A DNA stretch of 64,000 nucleotides, from the NCBI GenBank assembly GCA_019973575.1, contig BPUI01000001.1:1252342-1316341 (forward strand), written 5' to 3'. A model generated the notes under the pieces. That model searched no databases. It saw nothing but the letters and a program-made list of their open reading frames with translations, and was not told where the DNA came from. Below, in pieces: positions 42,104 through 51,013 of the stretch (its first letter is position 1; every line of letters begins with the position of its first letter). Both the position numbers and the translations under genes were made by a program. The stretch is from Gemmatimonadetes bacterium T265 (GTDB taxonomy: Bacteria; Gemmatimonadota; Gemmatimonadetes; Gemmatimonadales; Gemmatimonadaceae).

Positions 42104-43393
42104 ATGCGCCCGCCCCCGCTCTCCCTCCCCTCGCCCTCGCTGGTCCTCCTCGTCGGGACCTCCGGCAGCGGCAAGAGCACCTTCGCCCGCGCCCACTTCG
42201 GCCCCTACGAGACGGTGTCGTCGGACGAGTGCCGCGGCGTGGTGTCGAACGATCCCAACGACCAGGCGTGCACGCCCGACGCCTTCGCGCTGCTGCACCA
42301 CGTCGTCGGCCTGCGGCTCGGGCGCGGGCTGCTCACCGTCGTCGACGCGACCAACGTGCAGGCCGAGGCGCGCCGCCCCCTGCTCGCGCTCGCGCGGCAG
42401 CACCACTTGCCGGCCGTCGCGGTCGTGCTCGACCTCCCCGAGTCCGTGTGTCAGGCGCGCAACCGCGCGCGCGCGGACCGCGTGCTCGACCCGCGCGCGA
42501 TCCACAAGCAGCACGGATTCCTTCGCCGGTCGCTTCCTGCGCTCGCGCGCGAGGGGTTCGGCGCGGTACACGTGCTCCGGTCGGAAGCAGAGATCGCGGG
42601 CGCCGTGATCTCGCGCGAGCCGCTCCCGCCCGACCGGCGCGGCGACCACGGACCGTTCGACGTCGTCGGCGACGTGCACGGCTGCGCCGACGAGCTCGAA
42701 GCGCTGCTCGCGCTGCTCGGCTACGCGCCGGACGGCGACGCGGACGCGGACGGCGTGCGCGCGTGGCGCCACCCGGCGGGCCGACGCGTCAGCTTCCTCG
42801 GCGACCTCGTCGACCGCGGCCCACGCACGCCCGACGTGCTGCGGATCGCGATCGGGATGGTCGCCGCGGGGACGGCGCTTGCGGTGCCGGGCAACCACGA
42901 CGCGAAGCTGCTCCGCGCCTTACGCGGGCACCTCGTACACCGCACGCACGGGCTGGAGCAGTCGCTGGAGCAGCTCGACGCGGCGACGCCCGGGCTGCGC
43001 GCGCGGACGGCCGCGTTCCTCGACGGGCTCCCGAGCCACTACGTGCTCGACGGCGGGCGGCTGGTCGTCGCACACGCCGGGATGCCGGCCGAGCTGCAGG
43101 GGCGCGATGCAGGGGCGGTGCGCGCGTTCGCGCTCTACGGCGGGGCCACGGGGGCGACCGACGAGTTGGGGCTGCCGGTGCGCGGGGCGTGGGCCGCGGC
43201 CTACCGCGGGCGCGCGGCGGTGGTCTACGGACACACGCCGGTGGCGGAGCCCGCGTGGGTGCACGACACGATCGACGTCGACACCGGGTGCGTGTTCGGC
43301 GGGCGGCTCACGGCGCTGCGCTGGCCGGAGCGCGGGCTGGTGTCGGTGCCCGCGCTCCGCCAGTACGCCGAACCGCGGCGCCCCTTCCGGTGA
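42104..43393 (+). CDS. Polynucleotide kinase-phosphatase-like protein without ligase domain
   Basis: 429 residues from ATG 42104 (GTG 42080 overlaps the ABC gene by 8 nt and is possible). Residues 12-180 are a P-loop kinase (LLVGTSGSGKSTFARAHFG, DATNVQAEARRPLL, NRARADRVLDPRAIHKQH). Residues 185-420 are a calcineurin-type phosphatase: FDVVGDVHGCADELEALL, FLGDLVDRGPRTPDVL, AVPGNHDAKLLRAL, YGHTPVAEPAW, DTGCVFGGRLTALRWPE. This is the order of bacterial Pnkp (5'-kinase, 2',3'-phosphatase of RNA repair), which normally continues with an adenylyltransferase/ligase domain to about 850 residues. Here the protein ends directly after the phosphatase. No Hen1 partner nearby. Confidence 0.87.
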   Translation: MRPPPLSLPSPSLVLLVGTSGSGKSTFARAHFGPYETVSSDECRGVVSNDPNDQACTPDAFALLHHVVGLRLGRGLLTVVDATNVQAEARRPLLALARQHHLPAVAVVLDLPESVCQARNRARADRVLDPRAIHKQHGFLRRSLPALAREGFGAVHVLRSEAEIAGAVISREPLPPDRRGDHGPFDVVGDVHGCADELEALLALLGYAPDGDADADGVRAWRHPAGRRVSFLGDLVDRGPRTPDVLRIAIGMVAAGTALAVPGNHDAKLLRALRGHLVHRTHGLEQSLEQLDAATPGLRARTAAFLDGLPSHYVLDGGRLVVAHAGMPAELQGRDAGAVRAFALYGGATGATDELGLPVRGAWAAAYRGRAAVVYGHTPVAEPAWVHDTIDVDTGCVFGGRLTALRWPERGLVSVPALRQYAEPRRPFR

Positions 43394-43420
43394 CGCCGCG
43401 GCCGGCCTAACGACCGTTCG

Positions 43421-44227
43421 TTACTTCGACGCCGACCCCGGCTCGGCCATCTTGCGGTGCTGCTCCGCCTTCAGCGGCTCGGGGACGATTTCGGCCAGGA
43501 CGCCCTGGATCTTCGTCTTGAGCGACTCCGCGATGACGTGGTCCTTGCCGGCCATCATCGCCTCGAAGCCCATGCGCGCCACCTCGGCCGCGTCGTCCTT
43601 CTTCGACGCGCCGACCTTCGTGTCGTCCATGTCGGCGCGGTGGAAGAAGTTCGTTTCGGTCGCGCCCGGCTGGAGCGCGGTCACGGTCACGCCCGTGTCC
43701 TTGAGCTCGTTGCGGATCGCCTCGGAGAAGCTGTGCACGAACGCCTTCGACGCGTTGTAGACCGCTTGGAAGGTGCCGGGCATGAGCGCGGCGATCGACG
43801 ACGTGAAGAGCACGCGGCCCTGCCCGCGCGCGACCAGCCCCGGGATGAGGCGGTAGGCGAGGTGCACGGTCGACTTCACGTTGAGGTCGATCAGGTTGTC
43901 GATGCGGGCGAGGTCCTGGTCGAGGAACGCGCCGCCGAGCCCGACGCCGGCGTTGAGGGCGATCGCGTCGAGGGCGCGGCGGTCGTCGGCGAAGCGGGCG
44001 GCGAGGCGCTCGACGCCGTCGTCGGTCGCGAGGTCGACCTGGACCGGCTCGACCGTCGCGCCGGCGGCGCGCAACTCGGTCGCGGCCTGCTCGATGCCGG
44101 CGTCCTCGGCGGCGATCACGAGGTCGTAGCCGTGCTGGACGAACTGCCGGGCGAGTTCGAGCCCGATGCCGCTCGACGCGCCGGTGACGAGGGCGAGGGG
44201 ACGGGTGGAAGATGTGGTGTCGGCCAT
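43421..44227 (-). CDS. SDR family NAD(P)-dependent oxidoreductase
   Basis: 268 residues from ATG 44227 with ribosome-binding site AGGAG 7 bp upstream. Motifs: LVTGASSGIGLELARQFV, DAIALNAGVGLGGAF (NAG), FTSSIAALMPGTFQAVYNASK with catalytic Ser, Tyr and Lys, and LQPGATETNFFHRADMDD. The Y-N-A-S-K form and the loop after strand 6 are as in SadH/DltE-type SDRs. The long C-terminal part (DAAEVARMGFEAMMAGKDHV) is normal. Cytosolic; substrate unknown. Divergent from the CtaG gene. Confidence 0.92.
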   Translation of the reverse strand: MADTTSSTRPLALVTGASSGIGLELARQFVQHGYDLVIAAEDAGIEQAATELRAAGATVEPVQVDLATDDGVERLAARFADDRRALDAIALNAGVGLGGAFLDQDLARIDNLIDLNVKSTVHLAYRLIPGLVARGQGRVLFTSSIAALMPGTFQAVYNASKAFVHSFSEAIRNELKDTGVTVTALQPGATETNFFHRADMDDTKVGASKKDDAAEVARMGFEAMMAGKDHVIAESLKTKIQGVLAEIVPEPLKAEQHRKMAEPGSASK

Positions 44228-44295
44228 TGGAAGCTCCTGGGATTCGAGAAGACGAGCCTTGGGGGGCGGCGGGTCTATGGCAAACGCGGCGCCGC

Positions 44296-44335
44296 GGGTT
44301 CCGCCGCCCCCCGAATCCGGGGGGCGGCGGAACCC
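44296..44335. repeat. Perfect 18-bp hairpin with 4-nt loop
   Basis: GGGTTCCGCCGCCCCCCG (44296-44313) and its exact reverse complement (44318-44335) around AATC. It lies between the divergent starts of the SDR and CtaG genes, so it is not a terminator for either; it may be a mobile palindromic unit or a regulatory cruciform. Confidence 0.8.
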
Positions 44336-44504
44336 GTGATTCCGTACCAAGTTCCGGCGCCGCGGGCGCGTACGGCGGGGCCGCGGGAACCGGGTTAGTC
44401 TTTCGGGCGCTCCGTGTTCGCGTTCCGCCCGACGACCTTCGGCCCGACGAGTGCCGCGTCCGCCCCGTGCTTCCAGACGATCCCGGTTCGACGGCGGGCC
44501 GGCG

Positions 44505-45881
44505 GTGACACGCGCGCCCGGCCGGAGCAACGGTGCGAGCCCTCGCCCCGCGGCGGTCCTCGCCGCGGCGCTGGCCGCCACTGCGTGCGCCCTCGCGGCG
44601 TTGCCGTCGGTCGCGCACGCGCACCCGGGGCTCGCGCCCGCGCCGCACGACCTCTGGCGGGCATGGCCGGCGAGCCCCGGCGTGGTCGCCGGGCTCGCGC
44701 TCGCGGGCGCCTGGTACGCGCTCGGCGTCCGCCGCGCGTGGCGGCGCGCTGGCGCCGGGCGCGGCGTGGCGCGGTGGCGCGCCTGGGCCTACGCCGCGGG
44801 GCTCGCGGCGATCGCCGTCGCACTCCTCACGCCGCTCGACGCCGTGTCCGACGCGCTCTTCACGGCGCACATGGGGCAGCACCTCCTGCTGATCCTCGTC
44901 GCGGCCCCGCTGCTCGCGGCGGGCGTGCCCGCGCTCGGGATGCTCTGGGCGCTCCCCGAGCGCGCGCGCCGGCGCGCGGGGCGGGCCTGGGCGGCGCGGC
45001 CGCGGCTGCGGGCCGGGCTCGCCCTGCTCGTCGCGCCCGGCGTCGCCGCCTCGCTGCACGTGGGGAGCGTGCTCGTCTGGCACCTGCCGGCCCCCTATGA
45101 CTGGGCGCTCCGCCGGCCCGCGGTGCACGCGCTCGAGCACGTCACCTTGTTAGGCGCGGCGGCGCTCTTCTGGTGGCCGGTCGTCCGCCCCGCGCCGCGG
45201 CGTGGCGCGCGCCGCTTCGGCGACGGCGCGCAGCTCCTCTATGTGGCCGCTGCCGGCGTGCCGATGGGACTCCTCGGCGCGGCGCTCACCTTCGCCGCGC
45301 GCCCGTGGTACGCGGGGCACTACGGCACGACCGCCGCGTGGGGGCTCACGCCGCTCGAGGACCAGCAGCTCGCGGGCGTGGTGATGTGGGTACCGGCGGG
45401 GCTCGTCTACCTCGGCGCGGCGAGCGCGCTGTTCGTGCGCTGGCTGCGCGGCGCCGAGCGCGGGGCGGACGACGCCCGCGCGGCGCGCCGGGGGGCGGCG
45501 GCGGCCTGGTCGCTCGCGGCCGTGTGCGTCGCCGCGGCGTGCGCCGCCTCGGTCACCGCGTGCGACGACACCGGCGGCGCGCCGTTCCGTGCGGTCGACG
45601 GCGGCGACCCGGGGCGCGGCGCGCGCGCCCTCGGCGCCTACGGCTGCGGGGCCTGTCACGAGATCCCCGGCGTCGCCGGGGCGTACGGGGCTGCCGGGCC
45701 GCCGCTCACCGCGTTCGGGCGGCGGACCTCGGTCGCCGGGGTGCTGCCGAACACCGCCGACGACCTCGTGCGCTGGATCGAACGGCCGCAGCGCGTGTTG
45801 CCCGGCAACGCGATGCCGGACCTCGGCGTAACCGACCGCGAGGCGCGGGATATGGCGGCGTATCTCTATACTCTGCACTAG
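44505..45881 (+). CDS. CtaG-type cytochrome oxidase assembly protein fused to cytochrome c
   Basis: 458 residues from GTG 44505. A signal-like segment, then about seven TM helices of the caa3_CtaG family (DALFTAHMGQHLLLILVAAP, HVGSVLVWHLPAPYDWAL, HALEHVTLLGAAALFWWPVV, GLTPLEDQQLAGVVMWVP). After the last TM a C-terminal cytochrome c domain has haem motif CGACH near residue 380 and distal Met in NAMPDLGV. CtaG proteins deliver copper to the oxidase; the fused haem domain may pass electrons. First gene of a set with Rieske and cytochrome b; no oxidase subunit is seen here. Confidence 0.9.
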   Translation: MTRAPGRSNGASPRPAAVLAAALAATACALAALPSVAHAHPGLAPAPHDLWRAWPASPGVVAGLALAGAWYALGVRRAWRRAGAGRGVARWRAWAYAAGLAAIAVALLTPLDAVSDALFTAHMGQHLLLILVAAPLLAAGVPALGMLWALPERARRRAGRAWAARPRLRAGLALLVAPGVAASLHVGSVLVWHLPAPYDWALRRPAVHALEHVTLLGAAALFWWPVVRPAPRRGARRFGDGAQLLYVAAAGVPMGLLGAALTFAARPWYAGHYGTTAAWGLTPLEDQQLAGVVMWVPAGLVYLGAASALFVRWLRGAERGADDARAARRGAAAAWSLAAVCVAAACAASVTACDDTGGAPFRAVDGGDPGRGARALGAYGCGACHEIPGVAGAYGAAGPPLTAFGRRTSVAGVLPNTADDLVRWIERPQRVLPGNAMPDLGVTDREARDMAAYLYTLH

Positions 45882-45923
45882 GGCAAGGGGGGGGGGGCGG
45901 GTTGGGAGAAGACGGGGGAACGA

Positions 45924-46117
45924 CGCTGTTGGTCGGGCGCTGTTGATGCGACGCTGCTGACGCGGCGCTGTTGGTGAAACGCTGTTGGAACGGCGGGTTG
46001 ACGGACCCGAGCCGTAGCGCCCGGATCTTGGTGCCCCTGCCCTTCCGCCATTTCAACAGCGCCGTTCCAACAGCGTTTTACCAACAGCGCCTGACCAACA
46101 GCGCCCGACCAACAGCG
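45924..46117. repeat. Inverted array of CGCTGTTG units (locus B)
   Basis: Left half: CGCTGTTG (once CGCTGCTG) repeated five times at 14-15 bp spacing (45924-45993). Right half: CAACAGCG five times in reverse orientation (about 46052-46117). Outer arms 45924-45945 and 46096-46117 are perfect reverse complements over 22 bp. It is the same architecture and unit as 16931-17161, in the gap between the CtaG and Rieske genes. Confidence 0.9.
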
Positions 46118-46189
46118 CCGTCCTCCACGCCCCACCAACCGCGCCTCGCCACCTTATCCCGTAGCGCCCTCCACCCCGCTCACCCCGAC

Positions 46190-46729
46190 GTGTCCACCCC
46201 CCTCCCGGCCGCCCCGCCGCTCGCGGTACCCCGCGAGCCCGCCCCGACGCCCGAACGCCGGCGCTTCCTCGCCCGCGTCACCGCCGCGCTGGCCGGCCTC
46301 GCCGCGGCGGCGGTCGCCGTGCCCGCGGTGGGTTTTCTGCTCGCCCCCCTCGTCGGCCGGCCGACGCGCGCGTGGCGCGTGGTCGGCCGGGTCGACGACT
46401 TCGCGGTCGGCGAGACCGTGCGCGTCGCCTTCGACGACCCGGCGCCGCTCGCGTGGAGCGGCGCGGTCGGGCGGAGCGCGGCGTGGCTGCGGCGTACCGG
46501 CGCGGCGGAGTTCTCCGCGTTCGCCGTCGAGTGCACGCACCTCGGCTGCCCGGTGCGCTGGGTCGCGGGCGCGAAGCTCTTCATGTGCCCGTGCCACGGC
46601 GGCGTGTACTACGAGGACGGCGCCGTGGCCGCGGGCCCGCCGCCGCGGGCGCTGACGCGCTATCCGGTGCGCGTCGAGGGCGGGCGCGTGCTCGTCGGCG
46701 CGGGGCCGCTCCCGCTCACCCGCGCCTAA
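46190..46729 (+). CDS. Rieske 2Fe-2S protein
   Basis: 179 residues from GTG 46190; longer upstream readings enter the repeat array and are rejected. A single N-terminal TM anchor ([20 protein letters not shown]) after a Pro-rich start, then the Rieske fold with cluster ligands CTHLGC (Cys about 115, His 117) and CPCHGG (Cys about 133, His 136). It is the high-potential iron-sulfur subunit of a bc-type quinol oxidising complex. The cytochrome b gene follows 8 bp later. TAA stop inside a GCCTAAC heptamer. Confidence 0.94.
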   Translation: MSTPLPAAPPLAVPREPAPTPERRRFLARVTAALAGLAAAAVAVPAVGFLLAPLVGRPTRAWRVVGRVDDFAVGETVRVAFDDPAPLAWSGAVGRSAAWLRRTGAAEFSAFAVECTHLGCPVRWVAGAKLFMCPCHGGVYYEDGAVAAGPPPRALTRYPVRVEGGRVLVGAGPLPLTRA

Positions 46730-46737
46730 CGCATCGC

Positions 46738-48186
46738 GTGACGCGCCGGGTGAGCGTCTGGGCGCGGGCGGCCGCGTGGGTCGAGGAGCGGAGCGGGCTG
46801 CCGTCCGCGGTCGGACGGCTGCTGCGCCACCCCGTGCCGCCGCGCACCGGGTGGCGCTACGTGTTCGGGAGCGCCACGCTCGTCGCGTTCGCGCTGCAGG
46901 TCGTCACGGGCACCGTGCTCGCCACGGTGTACGCCCCCTCCGCCGCGCAGGCCTACCCGAGCCTGCAGTGGATCACGCACGCCGCGGCGTTCGGGCGGGT
47001 GCTGCGCGGGCTGCACTACTTCGGCGCGTCGGCGATGGTGGTCCTCGTCGCGGCCCACATGGCGCGCGTCTTCCTCACCGCCTCCTACAAGTACCCGCGC
47101 GAGATCGCCTGGCTGACCGGCGTGGGGCTGCTCTTCGCGACGCTCGCGATGGCCTTCACCGGGCAGCTCCTCCGCTGGGACCAGGACGCGATCTGGTCGG
47201 CGGTCGTCGCGGCGGAGCAGGCGGCGCGCGTCCCGCTCGTCGGACCGTGGCTCGTGCACCTCATTCTCGGCGGCTCCACGCTCGGCGCGCCGACACTCAC
47301 GCGCGCGTTCGCGACGCACGTCTTCGCGCTCCCGGCCGCGATCTTCGCGCTCGTCGGCGTGCACCTCTGGCTCGTGCTCCGCAACGGCATCTCCGAGCCG
47401 CCCGAGATCAGCGCGCCCGCGGAGCCGGGCTACAGCGCGTGGTACCGCGCCCTCCTCGCGCGCGAGGGGCGCCCGTTCTGGCCCGACGTCGCCTGGCGCG
47501 ACGCGGCGTTCGGCGCGCTCGTCGTCGCCGCGGTGCTCGGCCTCGCGCTCGCCGTCGGCCCGGTCCCGTTAGGCCGCCCACCCGACCCGACGCTCGTCGA
47601 CGCGTCGCCGCGGCCGGACTGGTACTTCCTCTGGTACTTCGCGGCGCTCGCCGAGCTGCCGCGGCGGCTCGAGACGCCGGTGATGGTCCTCGGGCCGCTC
47701 GCCGCGGCCGCGGCGCTCCTCGCCCTGCCGTTCGTCGGGGGGAGGGGGAGCCGGCACCTGCGCGCGCGGCGGTGGGCCCCGGTCGCGGTCGGCCTCGCCG
47801 TCGCCGGCCTGGCGTGGCTCACCGTGCTCGGCGACCGCGAGCCGTGGTCGCCCCGCTTCGCCGTGCGCCCGGTCGCGGCGCCCGCGGGCGCCACGCCGGT
47901 CGTCGCGCAGGGCGCGCGACTCTTCCACGACCGCGGGTGCGAGTACTGCCACGCCGTCGGCGGGCAGGGCGGAATTCGCGGCCCCGACCTCACGCACGTC
48001 GCCGAGCGGCTGAATCACGCCCAGATCGTCGCGCGCATTCTCGGAGGGGCGGGAAACATGCCCGCCTACCCTGATCTCGCCCCGGGCGAGCTCGAGGCGA
48101 TCGTCGCGTACCTCACCACGCGCGAGACGGAGCGTGCGGGACGGGGAGGGCGACGGGTGGTGCGGGGCGGGCAGAGCGACGGGTAG
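46738..48186 (+). CDS. Cytochrome b fused to a C-terminal cytochrome c domain
   Basis: 482 residues from GTG 46738. Cytochrome b core: GWRYVFGSATLVAFALQVVTG, RGLHYFGASAMVVLVAAHMARV, GQLLRWDQDAIW, ATHVFALPAAIFALVGVHLW; histidines for two haems b are present. The subunit-IV-like part (PDWYFLWYFAALAELP) follows. After TM segments near residues 325-365 a cytochrome c domain has CEYCH near residue 401 and Met in AGNMPAYPDL. So b, IV and c functions are in one chain. With the Rieske gene it forms a compact inner-membrane menaquinol:cytochrome c reductase. Confidence 0.93.
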   Translation: MTRRVSVWARAAAWVEERSGLPSAVGRLLRHPVPPRTGWRYVFGSATLVAFALQVVTGTVLATVYAPSAAQAYPSLQWITHAAAFGRVLRGLHYFGASAMVVLVAAHMARVFLTASYKYPREIAWLTGVGLLFATLAMAFTGQLLRWDQDAIWSAVVAAEQAARVPLVGPWLVHLILGGSTLGAPTLTRAFATHVFALPAAIFALVGVHLWLVLRNGISEPPEISAPAEPGYSAWYRALLAREGRPFWPDVAWRDAAFGALVVAAVLGLALAVGPVPLGRPPDPTLVDASPRPDWYFLWYFAALAELPRRLETPVMVLGPLAAAAALLALPFVGGRGSRHLRARRWAPVAVGLAVAGLAWLTVLGDREPWSPRFAVRPVAAPAGATPVVAQGARLFHDRGCEYCHAVGGQGGIRGPDLTHVAERLNHAQIVARILGGAGNMPAYPDLAPGELEAIVAYLTTRETERAGRGGRRVVRGGQSDG

Positions 48187-48418
48187 GGCGTGGGTGGGCG
48201 GGCGCGCCAGATGGGCGCTTGCGGGCAGGTCGTTGGGGCGGTACCGGACCGGGCGGGGCAGAGCGACCGGGGCAAACGCACGGGGCGGGTACCGCGGCTG
48301 ACTGGACGACAGAAGTAGGGCCGGTCCCCGGCCATGCCCGACCCGGCCGCCGTTCCCGCTCCGTGCTGCCGCCTCGCGTCCTCCGCCCCGCCCGACCCGT
48401 CGCCCTCCCCGTCCCGCC

Positions 48419-49816
48419 CTACGCCCTCCCGCTTCTTACCTCCCCGTCTTGCACCTCCAAAATCCCCTGCTCGACATAAATCGGCCGTACGTACTCCGCC
48501 AGCCCCTTCCGCTCCGTCGCGAACCATATCCCCGCGAGCAGGCATCCGACTGCCCCCGCGCAGATCGTCCACGGCGTCCCGATGCGCGCCGCGAGCGTCC
48601 CGGCGAGCAGCGAGCCGATCGGCGCGGTGCCGAGGAAGGCCACGGTGTAGAGCGCCATCACCCGCCCGCGGAGCGCCTCGGGGAGGATCGTCTGCAGGAT
48701 CGTGTTGCACGCCGCCGTCGTCATCATGAACGTGCCGCCGACGACGGTGAGCAGCGCGAGCGCGAGCCAGGCCGTGCGCGCGAAGGAGAACGCGACGAGC
48801 GCGAGGCCCACCGCGACGCCGCCCGCGGCGATCACGCGCCCGAGCCCGACGACGGTCGTCCGCCCCGCGAGGTAGACCGCCCCGCCTAACGCGCCGACGC
48901 CGCCGGCGGTCATCAGCCAGCCCAGCAGGTGCGGGCCGCCGTGCAACACCCTGGACGCGACCTCGGGCATGAGCGTCGTGTAGGGCATGCCGAACACGCC
49001 GAGCAGCCCGACGAGGACGAGCAGGCTGCGCACCGGCGGGAAGCCGGCCGCGTAGCGCACGCCCTCGCGCAGCTCGGCGAGCACCGCGCCGAGGCCGCGG
49101 GTGGGCGGCGCGCCGGCGCGCGCGGGGAGGTGCATCAGGAAGAGCGACGCGATCACCGCGACGTAGCTCACGGCGTCGAGCGCGAAGCACCAGCCCGCGC
49201 CCGCGGCCGCGAGCAGCGCGCCGCCGACCGCGGGGCCGACCACGCGCGTGCCGTTGAACATCGACGAGTTGAGCGCGATCGCGTTGGGCAGGTCGGCGCG
49301 GTCGTCGACCATCTCCACCACGAACGCCTGCCGCGCGGGGGTGTCGAGCGCGTTCACGAGCCCCTGCACGAGCTGCAGCCAGAGGATGTGCGCGACCGTG
49401 ACCGTGTGCGTGAAGGCGAGCGCGGCGAGCGCCGCCGACTGCAGCAGCGACAGCGCCTGCGTCACGAGGAGGACGCGGTGCCGGTCCCACCGGTCGACGA
49501 GCACGCCCGCCACGGGCGCGACGACGAGCGTCGGCAGCAGCCCGACGAAGCCGACGACGCCGAGCCACCACGCGGAGCCGGTGAGCTGGTAGACGAGCCA
49601 GCTCGTCGCGATGCGCGTGACCCAGGTGCCGACGAGCGAGATGCTCTGCCCGGTGAAGAACAGGCGGTAGTTGCGCGAGCGAAGCGAGCGGAGCGCGCGG
49701 AGCGCGCGCAGGCGCGACGGCGGCCCGGCGTTCGGGGGAGCCGGTCGTGGGGTGATCTCCGCAGCCGGTTGCGGGGTTGTTTCCGGGGGCGGTGGAATGG
49801 AAGGCGCAGCGGACAC
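48419..49816 (-). CDS. MFS transporter, EntS/DUF894-like exporter
   Basis: 465 residues from GTG 49816. After a Pro-rich N-terminus comes NYRLFFTGQSISLVGTWVTR, the family start, then about 12 TM helices with DRWDRHRVLLVTQ (motif A-like) and LVNALDTPARQAFVVEMV, seen in enterobactin-exporter-like and MFS_3 proteins. C-terminal half ends in EYVRPIYVEQGILEVQDGEV. Should export a small molecule; the substrate is unknown. 232 bp separate it from the convergent cytochrome b gene; nothing recognised there. Confidence 0.9.
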   Translation of the reverse strand: MSAAPSIPPPPETTPQPAAEITPRPAPPNAGPPSRLRALRALRSLRSRNYRLFFTGQSISLVGTWVTRIATSWLVYQLTGSAWWLGVVGFVGLLPTLVVAPVAGVLVDRWDRHRVLLVTQALSLLQSAALAALAFTHTVTVAHILWLQLVQGLVNALDTPARQAFVVEMVDDRADLPNAIALNSSMFNGTRVVGPAVGGALLAAAGAGWCFALDAVSYVAVIASLFLMHLPARAGAPPTRGLGAVLAELREGVRYAAGFPPVRSLLVLVGLLGVFGMPYTTLMPEVASRVLHGGPHLLGWLMTAGGVGALGGAVYLAGRTTVVGLGRVIAAGGVAVGLALVAFSFARTAWLALALLTVVGGTFMMTTAACNTILQTILPEALRGRVMALYTVAFLGTAPIGSLLAGTLAARIGTPWTICAGAVGCLLAGIWFATERKGLAEYVRPIYVEQGILEVQDGEVRSGRA

Positions 49817-50023
49817 ACGCCCACCGCCAGCACGGATGGTGCCGTGCGCGGCCTTTCTCCTCACTCCGCCTCCGCGCCGTCCGGCCCGACACCGCGAACA
49901 GCGCCTCCAACGACGGCGCTCCCGGCAACGCTGCCCCGCCGCTCGAGTTCTTCCAGGCCGCGCACAAGAAGTTCGCCGCCCTTGTGGCGACGGCGGCACC
50001 GCGCACGCCCCATGACTGACGAC

Positions 50024-50629
50024 TCAGCGTCCCACGCGCGTGTACACCCAGAGACCCCCGTTTCGCGCGTTAAGGCGCAGGGTGTCGGCGGTCGCGCCCA
50101 CGCGGTAATCGAGAGTCGTCGTGGGGCTGGACTCACTCCCAGGGAACGTGGTGTGTACCGTCCTGCTACCCGCGCTTAGCGTCGACCGGCCGACGTAGGT
50201 TTCCGTGTCGACCACCGCGGCGCTCCCCTCCAGGCCGCCGGCGGACCGGTCGGTCACCGTACTATCCGCCGCGAAGGTGAGCGAGTCGGAGATGAGCGTG
50301 CCCGGCGCCCCGAAGACTACCGGGAGCGCGTGGCCGTCCACGGTGACGAGCGCGTACGAGCCGATGACGGCGCCCGGAGTGAGCGGCGGGAGCGGACTGA
50401 CGGGGTCGCGGCTCCCACCACAACCTACCGCGACCGCCCCGCATAGCACGCCAGCCCATCCGACGGCGCGCGATTGCCGCCGTTGCAGTCGCGTCGACGA
50501 GAGGCGCGTTCTCAAAGGGTTTCTCGCGTGGCTGACGCCCTTCGTGCGCTCGGCGCTCGGGGCCGTGGTCGCTCCCGCGGCGCTCACGGGAGTGGTCTGC
50601 GGGTAGATGTAGGGGTTGATCGAGGTCAC
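50024..50629 (-). CDS. Hypothetical lipoprotein
   Basis: Up to 201 residues from GTG 50629; the true start is probably later, since a lipoprotein-type signal (GWAGVLCGAVAVGCGGSRDP) begins only at about residue 57. The mature part (GSYALVTVDGHALPVVFGAP, LTFAADSTVTDRSAG, DTLRLNARNGGLWVYTRVGR) looks like a small beta-barrel of a type common in this phylum, where a default value is tested against a written string. No family name recognised. Exported and lipid-anchored (inference). Confidence 0.6.
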   Translation of the reverse strand: MTSINPYIYPQTTPVSAAGATTAPSAERTKGVSHARNPLRTRLSSTRLQRRQSRAVGWAGVLCGAVAVGCGGSRDPVSPLPPLTPGAVIGSYALVTVDGHALPVVFGAPGTLISDSLTFAADSTVTDRSAGGLEGSAAVVDTETYVGRSTLSAGSRTVHTTFPGSESSPTTTLDYRVGATADTLRLNARNGGLWVYTRVGR

Positions 50630-50729
50630 GTTCTGCCCCGCCGTGTACGGGCACCAACGGTGGGCACAAGCACCCCCGTCGATGCACTGCTACCACTCCC
50701 ACCGGTAGTAAGTATGAGACCGGCACCGC

Positions 50730-51013
50730 GGGGGTAACGGTCACCCTCTGCGGCCTCGACGGGGTGCGCGTAGCACGGCCCGAGGACGTGGCCGGCGCGT
50801 GGCAGCGCGCGTTCGCCGCGGACCGGCCGTTCGTGATCCACGCACGCGGTGGTCGACCCGGACGTGCCCACGCTGCCGCCCAAGTTCGATCCGGAGCAGG
50901 AAGACAAGCTCGCCGGGGCGCTCCTCGGAGGCGACGGCGCGCCGCTGGACGACCGTACGGCCGGCGTGCTGGAGCAGCTCCAACGGCAGGAAGTCCGTCA
51001 GGCCGCGGGGTGA
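50730..51013 (+). pseudogene. 3' remnant of a thiamine-diphosphate-dependent enzyme
   Basis: The fragment reads VRVARPEDVAGAWQRAFAAD, RPFVIHAR, then after a one-base frame change VDPDVPTLPPKFDPEQEDKL, ending VLEQLQRQEVRQAAG and TGA at 51011-51013. This is the C-terminal end of TPP-requiring enzymes of the acetolactate synthase/pyruvate oxidase type. Everything upstream of about 50730 is missing, and the join to the preceding sequence is abrupt. Overlaps 16 bp with the minus-strand gene at 50998. Confidence 0.7.
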
